Part shown: piece after piece, positions 17,258-25,625 of the stretch
Layout: each line of letters begins with the position of its first letter
How positions within the stretch are numbered: position 1 is the first letter of the stretch
Notes under the pieces: model-generated
Told to the model about the DNA's origin: nothing
The model's database searches: none
What the model saw: the letters and a program-made list of their open reading frames with translations, nothing else
Assembly (NCBI GenBank): GCA_964443745.1
Contig: CAYUEN010000014.1
Location: 1-45,985, forward strand
Direction of reading: 5' to 3'
DNA length: 45,985 nt
Origin: CAYUEN01 sp964443745
GTDB taxonomy: Bacteria > Campylobacterota > Campylobacteria > Campylobacterales > QNZT01
Program-made: the position numbers and the translations under genes

Positions 17258-18172
17258 TCAGGAGAAGAGTTCGGTGCTCAGATAGCGCTCGCCCGTATCG
17301 CAGAGGATCGTGACGACGGTTTTGCCCGGATTCTCTTTCGCGATTTGCGTGGCGGCCCAGACGTTTGCGCCGGCGGAGATTCCCACCAGCAACCCCTCCT
17401 CCTTCGCCAACGCTTTGGAGGTGGCGAAAGCCGCCTCGTCGCTCACCCGCAAAACGCGGCTGTAGACTTTCGTATCCAAAACCTTCGGGATGAATCCCGC
17501 GCCGATTCCCTGGATTTTGTGGGGGCCGGGAGCTCCCCCGGAGAGGACGGCGGAACGTTCGGGCTCCACCGCGATCACCTCCAGTCCGGGAATCAGCTCC
17601 TTGAGCTTTTCGCCGGTTCCCGTGATCGTTCCGCCGGTACCGACGGCCGCGACGAAAAAATCCACTTTCCCGTTCAAATCGTTGAAGATTTCCATCGCGG
17701 TCGTCTCTTTGTGGACGGCGGGATTGGCGGGATTGGAAAATTGGTGAAGGATCAGCGAATCGGGTATTTGGGCGTTGAGTTCCTTCGCCTTTTCGATCGC
17801 GCCTTTCATCCCCCGCTCTTTGGGGGTGAGCACCAGCTTCGCGCCCAGCTGCGCGAGGAGTTTGCGTCGCTCTACGCTCATCGATTCGGGCATCGTGAGA
17901 ATCAGTCCGATTTTGTGCGCGGCACAGACGCTTGCCAGGGCGATGCCGGTGTTTCCGCTGGTAGGTTCGATGATCGTCGTATTTTCGTCGATTCTGCCCG
18001 CTTCGATCGCCGCTTCGACCATGCTCAGTCCGATTCTATCCTTGACTGAACCGGTAGGATTCATAAATTCACACTTTCCGATGACCGTTGCGCCCGTCGT
18101 TCGCGAAGCGCGATCGAGTCTGACCAGCGGGGTGTTACCGATCAGTTCGGTGATGTTTTTGGCTACTTTCAT
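17258..18172 (-). CDS. cysK: Cysteine synthase A (O-acetylserine sulfhydrylase)
   Basis: A PLP enzyme that joins sulfide and O-acetylserine to give cysteine. The protein has 304 residues, with the PLP lysine K44 in GSVKDRIG, the phosphate and substrate loop TSGNTG (71-76), the EPERSAVLSGG stretch, and the second glycine-rich PLP-phosphate loop in AAVGTGGTITGTG. Its ATG overlaps the tilS stop (ATGA), so it is the last gene of the panC/rimO/tilS/cysK run. Confidence 0.94.
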   Translation of the reverse strand: MKVAKNITELIGNTPLVRLDRASRTTGATVIGKCEFMNPTGSVKDRIGLSMVEAAIEAGRIDENTTIIEPTSGNTGIALASVCAAHKIGLILTMPESMSVERRKLLAQLGAKLVLTPKERGMKGAIEKAKELNAQIPDSLILHQFSNPANPAVHKETTAMEIFNDLNGKVDFFVAAVGTGGTITGTGEKLKELIPGLEVIAVEPERSAVLSGGAPGPHKIQGIGAGFIPKVLDTKVYSRVLRVSDEAAFATSKALAKEEGLLVGISAGANVWAATQIAKENPGKTVVTILCDTGERYLSTELFS

Positions 18173-19233
18173 AGAGGTTCCTCCCGATTATTCGTTGTCG
18201 AAGTATCGTCATGATAGCGAATCTTTGCAGGATCGATTCCTTCATGGTAGAGGTAGGGGCGTATTTTGGCGGGGATTTTCGCGATTCTGCATCGCTCTTT
18301 GAACGTTTTGTCCATCTTCCCTTCAAGTTTCATGTAGGGGGCGATCCAGATCTCTTTTTGGGTGATCGCGATCGCGATTTTTCCGCCCACCACCCCCTCT
18401 TTCTGACGGACGATCTCCGCTTTTTGCGCGCCGCTCGACAGATACCCCATCCTTTTGAGAACGTAATCGATCCGCCGCTGATCCTCTATTGGGGAGATAC
18501 CCCGTTTGAAAATCCTCAACGCTTCGATCTTCAAAAGAGAAGGAGGGGTAAAGAGCGCTTTGGCATCCGCTTCCAGATAGCGAAAGCTCTTTTGGATACC
18601 GGATTGAAAACGCTCCAGCAGCGGATCGCAAAAGCGATGGCGAAAAAGATTTCTTCGAAAAGCGAGATCGAAGTTGGTACGATCTTGAAAATAGTCGATC
18701 TTTCGGCGATGCAGAAATTCAAGCAGCGCCGCTTTGGGGGTGTGGATCAGCGGACGTATCAGACAATACCCATCCCGCCTTTCGATCGTTTCGAAACCCA
18801 CCATCTCCACCAGGCCCGCCCCTTTGCAAAACTGCATCAAGAACCACTCCGTCTTGTCGTTGAGATGATGGGCCGTGAGGAGATTTTCATACCCGTTTTT
18901 CTCGATTATCTCTTCGAAAAAGGCGTAGCGCAGTCGTCTGGCTTCGTGTTCGAAATTCTTTTTGGAGAGGGAAACCTCCTTGATAAAACACCGCTTGGAA
19001 AATTTTCGGGCCAACTTTCGCGCATAGGCTGCCTCCTCCTTCGCTTCGGGGCGAAGCGTGTAGTGCATCGTCGCGATATCGAAGGGGATTTCCCGCTCCG
19101 ACAGCAGATAGAAGAGGGCGGTAGAATCGGCTCCTCCCGAGAATGCGAGCAGGTTTTTTCCCTCTTTGAGCTTTTTGAGGAGTGCGGGATCAAAGGGGTC
19201 GAAGGAGGGTCGCAACGAGTTTGTCTCCCGCAC
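18169..19233 (-). CDS. tilS: tRNA(Ile)-lysidine synthase
   Basis: TilS attaches lysine to C34 of the CAU-anticodon tRNA(Ile), so that it reads AUA. The protein has about 354 residues, with the N-type PP-loop SGGADS (32-37) and the HHLNDKTEWFLMQFCKGAG region that binds ATP and tRNA. The C-terminal part is short, as usual in Campylobacterota. The start is uncertain: GTG at 19231-19233 lies inside the end of rimO, and a later codon just before KLKEGKNLLAF is possible. Its stop overlaps the cysK start as ATGA. Confidence 0.92.
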   Translation of the reverse strand: MRETNSLRPSFDPFDPALLKKLKEGKNLLAFSGGADSTALFYLLSEREIPFDIATMHYTLRPEAKEEAAYARKLARKFSKRCFIKEVSLSKKNFEHEARRLRYAFFEEIIEKNGYENLLTAHHLNDKTEWFLMQFCKGAGLVEMVGFETIERRDGYCLIRPLIHTPKAALLEFLHRRKIDYFQDRTNFDLAFRRNLFRHRFCDPLLERFQSGIQKSFRYLEADAKALFTPPSLLKIEALRIFKRGISPIEDQRRIDYVLKRMGYLSSGAQKAEIVRQKEGVVGGKIAIAITQKEIWIAPYMKLEGKMDKTFKERCRIAKIPAKIRPYLYHEGIDPAKIRYHDDTSTTNNREEPL

Positions 19234-20506
19234 GTTGGGTGATTTTGGCCAGATAGGGGCGTTCGAGTCGGATCGGAGCGTCGGTGAGATTTTCGTTGAT
19301 CAGAATTTCGCCGTCGATCTCTTCCGCCCAGATCAACTTTCTGGCGGAGATGAAAAAGGAGGACTCTTCGCTCTCTTTCAGGGGGATGACGGGTGTTTGG
19401 GTGCCCACATCCCGCCCAAGAGACGCCTCCATCTTGCTCTCGACGATTTTCTCGATTCGCTCGATTCTGCTATTTATCGTCTCTTGGTCGATCTTCTCCT
19501 CCAATTTGAAAGCGTCGGTTCCCTCTTCGTCGCTGTAGGCGAAAATCGTGATCCGATCGAAATCGAATTCTTCCAAAAACGCGCACAACTCTTCGAAATC
19601 CTCTTCGCGCTCTCCGGGGTGGCCGACGATCACGGAGGTACGCAAAAAGGAGTCCGGCATCCGTCGCATCAGCTCCAGTTGGCGGGTGATGACGCTTCGA
19701 GGGCTGCCGCGCCGCATGATTTTCAACATCCGATCGCTGATATGCTGTATGGGCATATCGAAATAGTTGTGAAAAACGCGGGAGTCGGCGATGCGCTCTA
19801 TGACGCGTTCGCTCAGCGTGGAGGGGTAGAGATAGAGGATGCGTGCGCTTTTGACCCCCTCGATCGCCTCTATGGCTTCGATCAATTCGTAAAGACCGTC
19901 CGTGACGCCTCTTTCGCGCAGATAGGAGCTGGAGTCTTGTGAGATGAAACTAAAATCGTAAAATCCCCGGCCGATCAATCTTTCGACCTCTTTTACGACA
20001 TTTTCGAGAGGTCTGGAGCGGAGTCTTCCTTTGAAAGAGGGAATCGCGCAAAAGGAGCATCTTTGGTTGCAACCCTCCGCCAGCTTGATATAGGCATGCG
20101 ATCGCGAACCGGTGATGACGCGCTCTTCGTCGCCGATCAGGTACGATGTGGGAGCAAAATGGCTCTGTCTGGTCTCGATCAGTTCGTCGATACGGTCATA
20201 ATCCCCCACACCGGTGAAAAGGTCGACTTCGCCGAGCTCTTCCATCAACTGCTCTTTGTAGCGCTCGGAGAGGCATCCGCTCATCACCAATAAAGAGGAG
20301 TCCTTTCGGACCCGGTGCAGATCGAGAATCGTTCGGATACTCTCCTCCTTCGCCGCGTCGATGAAGCCGCATGTATTGACGATGATCAGATCCGCTTCCG
20401 TCGCGTCGTTCGTGAGCGTATACGCTTTGAGGCGTCCCAGCATCACCTCCGAATCGACGAGGTTCTTGGTACAGCCCAATGAAACCAGATGCAGTTTTTT
20501 TTCCAT
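19190..20506 (-). CDS. rimO: Ribosomal protein uS12 methylthiotransferase
   Basis: A radical-SAM enzyme that adds a methylthio group to the conserved aspartate of ribosomal protein S12. With the start at 20506 (MEKKLHLVSLGCTKN) the protein has 438 residues. The three UPF0004 cluster cysteines are C12, C46 and C78, and the radical-SAM triad is C146-C150-C153 in EGCNQRCSFCAIP. A C-terminal TRAM domain holds the EIDGEILINE segment. Upstream in-frame ATGs at 20518 and 20512 overlap the panC stop, but the one at 20506 has GGA at a suitable distance and matches usual family N-termini. Confidence 0.94.
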   Translation of the reverse strand: MEKKLHLVSLGCTKNLVDSEVMLGRLKAYTLTNDATEADLIIVNTCGFIDAAKEESIRTILDLHRVRKDSSLLVMSGCLSERYKEQLMEELGEVDLFTGVGDYDRIDELIETRQSHFAPTSYLIGDEERVITGSRSHAYIKLAEGCNQRCSFCAIPSFKGRLRSRPLENVVKEVERLIGRGFYDFSFISQDSSSYLRERGVTDGLYELIEAIEAIEGVKSARILYLYPSTLSERVIERIADSRVFHNYFDMPIQHISDRMLKIMRRGSPRSVITRQLELMRRMPDSFLRTSVIVGHPGEREEDFEELCAFLEEFDFDRITIFAYSDEEGTDAFKLEEKIDQETINSRIERIEKIVESKMEASLGRDVGTQTPVIPLKESEESSFFISARKLIWAEEIDGEILINENLTDAPIRLERPYLAKITQRAGDKLVATLLRPL

Positions 20507-20508
20507 TC

Positions 20509-21330
20509 TCATATCCATAGATTGTCTATCAGGCGGGTCGTGCCCACTTTCGCGGCGACCAGCAGGATCGTATTGCCGATTTCCACCTTCTTGAGCGGTT
20601 TGAACGCTCGGTCCACGATCGCGACGTATTCGATATCGGTATCGGCGAGAATCTCGGCCATACGCTTTTTGATCGTCTCCGTATCCCGTACGCCTTCCGC
20701 GACCATCTTCGCCGCCCGTTTGAGCGATCGGGAGAGGGCGAGCGCTTTTTTGCGCTGGTCGGCGCTCAGGTAGAGGTTGCGGCTGCTAAGAGCCAGTCCG
20801 TCCGGATCCCTGACGATTTCACACGGGACGATGGTGACGGGAAGGAAGTAGTCTTGGACCATCTTTTGGATCAAAAAGAGTTGCTGGGCGTCTTTTTTGC
20901 CAAAATAGGCGCGCTCCGGTCGAGCGAGCATCAGCAGTTTCAGCACGATCCGCAACACCCCGTCGAAGTGGCCCGGACGATGATATCCCTCCAGGATGTA
21001 GCCGGCGATATCGGGGGATTTGACCAAGATCTCGTCCTCGCCGTAGATTTGCTCGATCGAAGGGGTAAAAAGGAGAGAGACGCCGCTCATTTCGCATATT
21101 TTGGTATCGGCTTCGATTCTGCGCGGATAACTCTCCAGATCCTCCCCCTCGAGAAACTGCGTCGGATTGACGAAGATCGAGACGATCGTATGGTCGTTTT
21201 CTCTGGCGGATCTTCTGATCAGAGAGATGTGGCCTTCATGGAGGGCCCCCATCGTCGGGACGAATCCGACGCTCCCTCTCAACGCCTCTCTAAGTGTGCG
21301 AAAGGCCGCTACGGTGGTCGCTTTTTGCAT
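20509..21330 (-). CDS. panC: Pantothenate synthetase
   Basis: This enzyme ligates pantoate and beta-alanine with ATP, giving pantothenate for coenzyme A synthesis. The 273-residue protein has the ATP-binding PTMGALHEGH (25-34), FVNPTQF, the GKKDAQQLFLIQKMV segment and the SSRN motif in ALSSRNLYLS. It is the first gene of the minus-strand run that continues with rimO, tilS and cysK, and it is divergent from prfB across a 56-base gap with a TATAAT on this strand. Confidence 0.96.
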   Translation of the reverse strand: MQKATTVAAFRTLREALRGSVGFVPTMGALHEGHISLIRRSARENDHTIVSIFVNPTQFLEGEDLESYPRRIEADTKICEMSGVSLLFTPSIEQIYGEDEILVKSPDIAGYILEGYHRPGHFDGVLRIVLKLLMLARPERAYFGKKDAQQLFLIQKMVQDYFLPVTIVPCEIVRDPDGLALSSRNLYLSADQRKKALALSRSLKRAAKMVAEGVRDTETIKKRMAEILADTDIEYVAIVDRAFKPLKKVEIGNTILLVAAKVGTTRLIDNLWI

Positions 21331-21361
21331 GATTAAGACTCTTTGATGTAAACTTCGGGCT

Positions 21362-21367
21362 ATTATA
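21362..21367 (-). promoter_or_regulatory. -10 box for panC (minus strand)
   Basis: Read on the minus strand the bases are TATAAT, 32 bases before the panC ATG. The overlapping plus-strand TATTAT (21361-21366) could be the -10 of prfB, which would make this a face-to-face divergent promoter pair in a 56-base gap. No clear -35 hexamer is visible for either. Confidence 0.4.
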
Positions 21368-21386
21368 GCATAGAGCAGGAGAAAGA

Positions 21387-22484
21387 TTGGACAGTTACGA
21401 ATACAACGAATTGCTGACGAAGCTCAAGACCAAGATAGCGAATATCGAACAGATCGTCGACCCCGAGCGATTGCATCGTCGGTTGGAGGAGATCGAGGCG
21501 AGCGAACGGGAAGCGGATTTTTGGAGCGACGCGAAAAAGGCGGCCGCGATCCAGAAGGAGAAAAACCGTATCTTGTCGATCCTGAAAAAATACCACACCG
21601 CCAAGGAGTCGGTGGAGGATGCGGCGGAGCTTTTCGAGATGGCGAAAGCGGAAGGAGACGAAGAGAGCCTGAACGAACTCTTTTCAGACGCCTCCCATCT
21701 GGAGGATCTGATCACCAAACTTGAGGTGGAGATGATGCTTTCCGATGAGAACGACGCGAAAAACGCGATCGTGACGATCCATCCGGGAGCGGGGGGGACG
21801 GAGAGCCAGGATTGGGCGAGTATGCTCTATCGTATGTATCTGCGCTGGGCGGAACGGATGGGATACAGAGTCGAAGTTCTCGACTATCAGCCGGGCGAGG
21901 AGGCGGGTATCAAGGATGTGAGTTTCATCATCAAGGGTGAGAACGCCTACGGATACATGAAAGCCGAAAACGGGATCCACCGCCTCGTGCGAATTTCACC
22001 GTTTGATTCCAACGCCCGCCGCCACACCTCCTTCACCTCCGTTATGGTTTCGCCCGAAGTGGACGAAGATATCGATATCGAGATCGAAGAGAAGGATATA
22101 CGTGTCGACACCTACCGCGCCAGCGGAGCGGGCGGTCAGCATGTCAACAAAACCGACTCCGCGATTAGGATCACCCATCTGCCTACCGGGGTGGTCGTGC
22201 AGTGCCAAAACGACCGTAGCCAGCACAAAAACCGCGCCAACGCGATGAAAATGCTCAAATCGCGCCTCTACGAATTGGAGTTGGAGAAGAAGCGGGCCAA
22301 AGAGGAGGGGGTGGAAAAGAGCGAAATCGGTTGGGGTCACCAGATCCGCTCCTATGTGCTCGCCCCCTACCGCCAGGTCAAGGACAACCGCTCCGGCATC
22401 GCCTACTCCAATGTCGACGCCATTCTCGACGGAGATATCACCAAGGTGATCGAAGATGTGTTGATCAGCGAAGCGAATGCCTAA
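21387..22484 (+). CDS. prfB: Peptide chain release factor 2, no programmed frameshift
   Basis: RF2 terminates translation at UGA and UAA. The 365 residues match E. coli RF2 in length. The SPF codon-recognition motif lies at 204-206 and the catalytic GGQ at 249-251 in GAGGQHVNKTDSAIR. The start is TTG, placed after AGCAGGAG (21374-21381); no ATG is near. Most bacterial prfB genes carry an in-frame UGA near codon 26 with a +1 shift for autoregulation. Here the frame runs straight through that part (IEQIVDPERL), so that control is absent. It is followed by 185 A+T-rich bases. Confidence 0.96.
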   Translation: MDSYEYNELLTKLKTKIANIEQIVDPERLHRRLEEIEASEREADFWSDAKKAAAIQKEKNRILSILKKYHTAKESVEDAAELFEMAKAEGDEESLNELFSDASHLEDLITKLEVEMMLSDENDAKNAIVTIHPGAGGTESQDWASMLYRMYLRWAERMGYRVEVLDYQPGEEAGIKDVSFIIKGENAYGYMKAENGIHRLVRISPFDSNARRHTSFTSVMVSPEVDEDIDIEIEEKDIRVDTYRASGAGGQHVNKTDSAIRITHLPTGVVVQCQNDRSQHKNRANAMKMLKSRLYELELEKKRAKEEGVEKSEIGWGHQIRSYVLAPYRQVKDNRSGIAYSNVDAILDGDITKVIEDVLISEANA

Positions 22485-22626
22485 AGCGGTGGATTTGTCC
22501 AGTGGCCGAACCGAAAAAAATGATAAATTATGGGAAAGAAGCTAAAAATTAAATATATTAAATTTATTTGAAAAATTTATTTACGAATTATTTGCAAAAA
22601 TATGTTAAAGTTTTTTCAGTTTTGAC

Positions 22627-22632
22627 GATAAT
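22627..22632 (+). promoter_or_regulatory. Likely -10 box (GATAAT) for the poly-Gly lipoprotein gene
   Basis: The 185-base gap between prfB and the lipoprotein gene is strongly A+T-rich. GATAAT here is preceded by TTAAAGTTTTTTCAG, like the A/T-periodic upstream element of Campylobacter promoters, and lies 37 bases before the ATG at 22670. An overlapping TTGACG (22622-22627) with CAAAAT 17 bases later is an alternative but leaves little leader. I see no clear terminator for prfB in the gap. Confidence 0.35.
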
Positions 22633-22669
22633 ACTTTTGTCAAACAAAATTTCACACAAAGGACAAAAC

Positions 22670-23776
22670 ATGAAAAAACTTGTTTACGGTTCACTGATCG
22701 CAGCGGCAGTACTCTTCAGCGGATGCGGCGGCGGTGGCGGTGGTGGCGGAACGGCCGATACGACTGCTCCCGTTTTTAACAATCCCCCTGCAAACAACAC
22801 TTATACACTGGCGGAAGGGTCGACGGATGTGGCGACGATCGAAGTAACCGATGACAGTGAGGTAACGTTTTCATTGGGTGGAGACGATGCTGACGCTTTC
22901 GAATTGACACCGGTGCAGACACGTGCGATTTACAGTACTACATTGAGATTTAAAACGGCACCCGATTTTGAGACCAAGAACGAATACCATGTCAGTGTAA
23001 CGGCCAAGGATAGTGCCGGAAATAGTGATACGAAAGAATTCACGGTTTCTGTAACCGATGTACCCTTCGGTTTCGCATCAAGCGTTCCTTCCACCGTTTC
23101 CACTGTCGTAGGAACGCCCAAAACGATCACGCTGGCCGATAACGGAGAAGGTAACGAAACGACTACATTTACTCTCGTTGATGGTGCAAACGGTGCTTTT
23201 ACGTTCGATAACAACGTAACGCTCACTTTCAATCCTGGAAGTGCTGGAACGTATGTCGCTACGGTCCGTGCAACGAACGGTGGCGTAAGTGTGGATAAAA
23301 ACATTACGGGTACGGCAGTCGATGCCGGAAGTGGTGAAGATCCAGGTGCATATACGACAATTGGAACACTTGATTGGCAAAATAGCGCGCATGCCCCATC
23401 AAACTGGAATGATGCAAATGATTACTGTCAAGGGCTTAGTCCAATAGGAAGCTGGCATCTTCCTTCGGCTCAAGAACTTGGAGCAACTTTCTCCAACCCA
23501 GATGATAGTCAGGTGCAAACAATCGATCCGAACAATGTTGGTAATGTCTTGATTGCAAAAACGAGTGGGGATTCGACTTCGTATCCTTTCAGTATGGATC
23601 AAGAAACTCAAGCAGGATTTTGGTTGTCTGATAGCAATATAGATGCCAACGGAAATGCGATCGCTACTGGTCATCGTTATTACTATTCACCAAATGGAAC
23701 GATCCATAACGGTCCGGCAGACGATAATACCGATTCAGGTTCGTTCGGTCGTGCACGCTGTGTGAAAACGCACTAA
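22670..23776 (+). CDS. Surface lipoprotein with cadherin-like domain and DUF1566-like C-terminus
   Basis: A 368-residue lipoprotein. The ATG at 22670, after AAAGGA, starts MKKLVYGSLIAAAVLFSGC, with lipid attachment at C19 followed by eight consecutive glycines. About residues 30-130 form a cadherin-like beta sandwich (YTLAEGSTDVATIEVTD, then FETKNEYHVSVTAKDSAGN). A second Ig/cadherin-like block extends to about 225. The last 110 residues resemble the DUF1566/Lcl C-terminal fold (GSWHLPSAQEL, FWLSDSN, ARCVKTH). Poly-Gly lipoproteins of this type are common outer-membrane proteins in the phylum; a binding or adhesion role is inferred. The frame opens 34 codons further upstream, but those codons lie in promoter-like sequence. 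Its stop codon overlaps that of the convergent dnaX. Confidence 0.82.
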   Translation: MKKLVYGSLIAAAVLFSGCGGGGGGGGTADTTAPVFNNPPANNTYTLAEGSTDVATIEVTDDSEVTFSLGGDDADAFELTPVQTRAIYSTTLRFKTAPDFETKNEYHVSVTAKDSAGNSDTKEFTVSVTDVPFGFASSVPSTVSTVVGTPKTITLADNGEGNETTTFTLVDGANGAFTFDNNVTLTFNPGSAGTYVATVRATNGGVSVDKNITGTAVDAGSGEDPGAYTTIGTLDWQNSAHAPSNWNDANDYCQGLSPIGSWHLPSAQELGATFSNPDDSQVQTIDPNNVGNVLIAKTSGDSTSYPFSMDQETQAGFWLSDSNIDANGNAIATGHRYYYSPNGTIHNGPADDNTDSGSFGRARCVKTH

Positions 23777-25413
23777 ACCTTCGACTTCACCACGATTCTG
23801 GAGGGCTGAAACAGCTCTCCGGCTTTCTTGACGAAGGGGTTTTCGAGGATATTTTCCGGATCGGTCTCCTTCGTCTCTTTCAAACTTTGCGTATCAAGCG
23901 AGCTCTTTTTGCCCGCATCGTCGCTTCCCATTTCGATATCCTCCAGCATCGAACCGCTCTCTTTGTTGGCCTCAAGCTCCTCTTTTCGGATCGTCTCTTC
24001 GAGCTCTTCGGGTGATTTGTCGCATGGTTTCATCTCTATTTTGGTATCAAAACCGAAAATCTCCTGTACGAAGTGTTTGATGATACCGGAGGCATGACGC
24101 AGTGTTTGTCTGCATGCTTTGTCCGCGCAGGAGACCAGCGTGAGAATCGGAGCTTCGTAGGAAGAGAAGGCGACGGAGTTTTGGAAGCAGCTTCCCACTT
24201 CGTAGTTTCGATCGTAGAGTTTTTGAACGAGGCGGTCGTATAAGAGCGCACCGTCGGAGCGCTCCACCTTTCGTTCGCCGGGTGTTTGGGGTACAAAGAG
24301 TGTGGGTTCAAAGGAGTCGGGCGGAATTTTCGTTTTGGCGGATGCGGCCCCAAAGCGGTCCCTCTCCAGCGCTTCGATCGCTTCGTCGATCTCCTTGATT
24401 TTCGTCGCTTCGAGCATCTTGAAAAAGAGCAGGGTGAGTACGAAGGTGTTGTCGGCGTTGAGAAAGAGGAGATTTTTCGCTTCGGAGAGGATACGAAAAA
24501 AACGGTCGGCGATCATCGTGGAAAAGCGCGCGTCTCTTTCGAAAAAGCGCTCTTTGAGATAGGCGATCAATTCGTCGATCACCACTTCGCTTTCGTAGTT
24601 TTCCAACTCTCCGACACATTCGATGACGCGTTCGGTGTCGTTTTTGAGGATCGCGTCGAAAATCCCGTCGATGAATTCGGGATCGAGAATTCCCAACATC
24701 GAGGCGACGCTTTTGGCGTCGACGTAGCCTCTGGTGTAGATGATCGCCTGATCGAGCAGTGTCAGCGTATCGCGCAGCGATCCGTTCCCGGCTCTGGTGA
24801 GCATTCCGAGCGCCTCTTCGTCGTAGTCGACCTCTTCGAGATTGAGAATGTGGGAGAGGTGTTTTTGGATTTCGGCGGGTGCGATTTTCTTGAACCGGAA
24901 GTGTTGCGTTCTGGATAGTATGGTGGGAGGAAGCTTCATCGGATCGGTCGTCGCGAGGATGAACTTCACGTACTCCGGAGGCTCCTCGAGGGTTTTGAGC
25001 AGGGCGTTGAACGCCTCCTTGGTCAGCATATGGACTTCGTCGATGATGAAGATCTTGAAACGCGCACTGTTGGGTTTGTATTTGGTCTGTTCGATCAGGT
25101 TGCGGATATCGTCGATCTTCCGGCTGCTCGCCGCATCCATCTCGATGATGTCGATGTGGCGGTTTTCGTTGGCCATTCGGCAGTTTTCGCATGTTTCGCA
25201 CGGTTTGGAAGTGGGACCGCGGTCGCAAACGAGCGCTTTGGAGAAGATACGTGCGGTGGATGTCTTGCCGCTGCCACGAAGTCCCGAAAAGAGATAGGCA
25301 TGGCTGAGTCTGTTCTGATCCAGCGCATGGGTGAGCGTCTGAGTGATCGTCTCCTGCCCGATCAACTTGTCAAACGACGCGGGGCGATATTTGAGTGCCA
25401 GTACTTGAGACAA
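23773..25413 (-). CDS. dnaX: DNA polymerase III subunit gamma/tau
   Basis: The clamp-loader ATPase of the replisome. The 546-residue protein has Walker A GLRGSGKTS (44-52), zinc-binding cysteines C63, C72, C75 and C78, the DEVHML Walker B, and the sensor-1 region LATTDPMKLPPTILSR. The C-terminal part beyond about 370 is divergent and acidic, as expected for tau. The start is TTG at 25411-25413, six bases after AAGGAG. I looked for an A-AAA-AAG slippery site that would make a short gamma form and saw none. Its stop shares bases with the stop of the convergent lipoprotein gene. Confidence 0.94.
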   Translation of the reverse strand: MSQVLALKYRPASFDKLIGQETITQTLTHALDQNRLSHAYLFSGLRGSGKTSTARIFSKALVCDRGPTSKPCETCENCRMANENRHIDIIEMDAASSRKIDDIRNLIEQTKYKPNSARFKIFIIDEVHMLTKEAFNALLKTLEEPPEYVKFILATTDPMKLPPTILSRTQHFRFKKIAPAEIQKHLSHILNLEEVDYDEEALGMLTRAGNGSLRDTLTLLDQAIIYTRGYVDAKSVASMLGILDPEFIDGIFDAILKNDTERVIECVGELENYESEVVIDELIAYLKERFFERDARFSTMIADRFFRILSEAKNLLFLNADNTFVLTLLFFKMLEATKIKEIDEAIEALERDRFGAASAKTKIPPDSFEPTLFVPQTPGERKVERSDGALLYDRLVQKLYDRNYEVGSCFQNSVAFSSYEAPILTLVSCADKACRQTLRHASGIIKHFVQEIFGFDTKIEMKPCDKSPEELEETIRKEELEANKESGSMLEDIEMGSDDAGKKSSLDTQSLKETKETDPENILENPFVKKAGELFQPSRIVVKSKV

Positions 25414-25440
25414 AGGATGCTCCTTTTTCGCGAATGTTTC

Positions 25441-25446
25441 ATTGTA
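25441..25446 (-). promoter_or_regulatory. -10 box (TACAAT) for dnaX
   Basis: On the minus strand TACAAT lies 28 bases before the TTG start of dnaX and just upstream of its AAGGAG. The 98-base gap also has to hold the promoter of the small plus-strand lipoprotein gene; no convincing box for that one was seen. Confidence 0.35.
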
Positions 25447-25511
25447 CTACAACCTGATAAAGATTTAACTAAAGCGGACGATTTAATCCAAAAAGGAAGA
25501 GGGAGAGAAGT

Positions 25512-25625
25512 ATGAAAGCAATTATGATTTCTGTTTTGAGCCTGTTTTTGCTGGGACTTTTTCTGGAGGGTTGCGAACGCAACGACTATCAGCATCCGCT
25601 ACATAGAGCCAATCAGGGCAGGTAG
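25512..25625 (+). CDS. Small lipoprotein, 37 residues
   Basis: A short frame from ATG at 25512 to TAG at 25623-25625, preceded by the purine-rich AGGAAGAGGGAGAG. The product has a hydrophobic signal (MKAIMISVLSLFLLGLF), a lipobox-like LEGC with the cysteine at 21, and a 16-residue polar tail ERNDYQHPLHRANQGR. Glutamate before the glycine is unusual in a lipobox. The last 13 bases overlap the 3' end of the convergent murI. Good ribosome site, signal peptide and cysteine together make it a likely real gene. It recalls tiny lipoproteins of the LptM/YifL kind only in size and layout; no homology is claimed. Confidence 0.6.
   Translation: MKAIMISVLSLFLLGLFLEGCERNDYQHPLHRANQGR

Noticed and set aside
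21387..21480. Programmed +1 frameshift of prfB
   Set aside because: No UGA or CUU-UGA-C site is present; the frame is continuous from TTG.
23773..25413. dnaX slippage site for a gamma form
   Set aside because: No A-AAA-AAG-type heptamer was seen on the coding strand.
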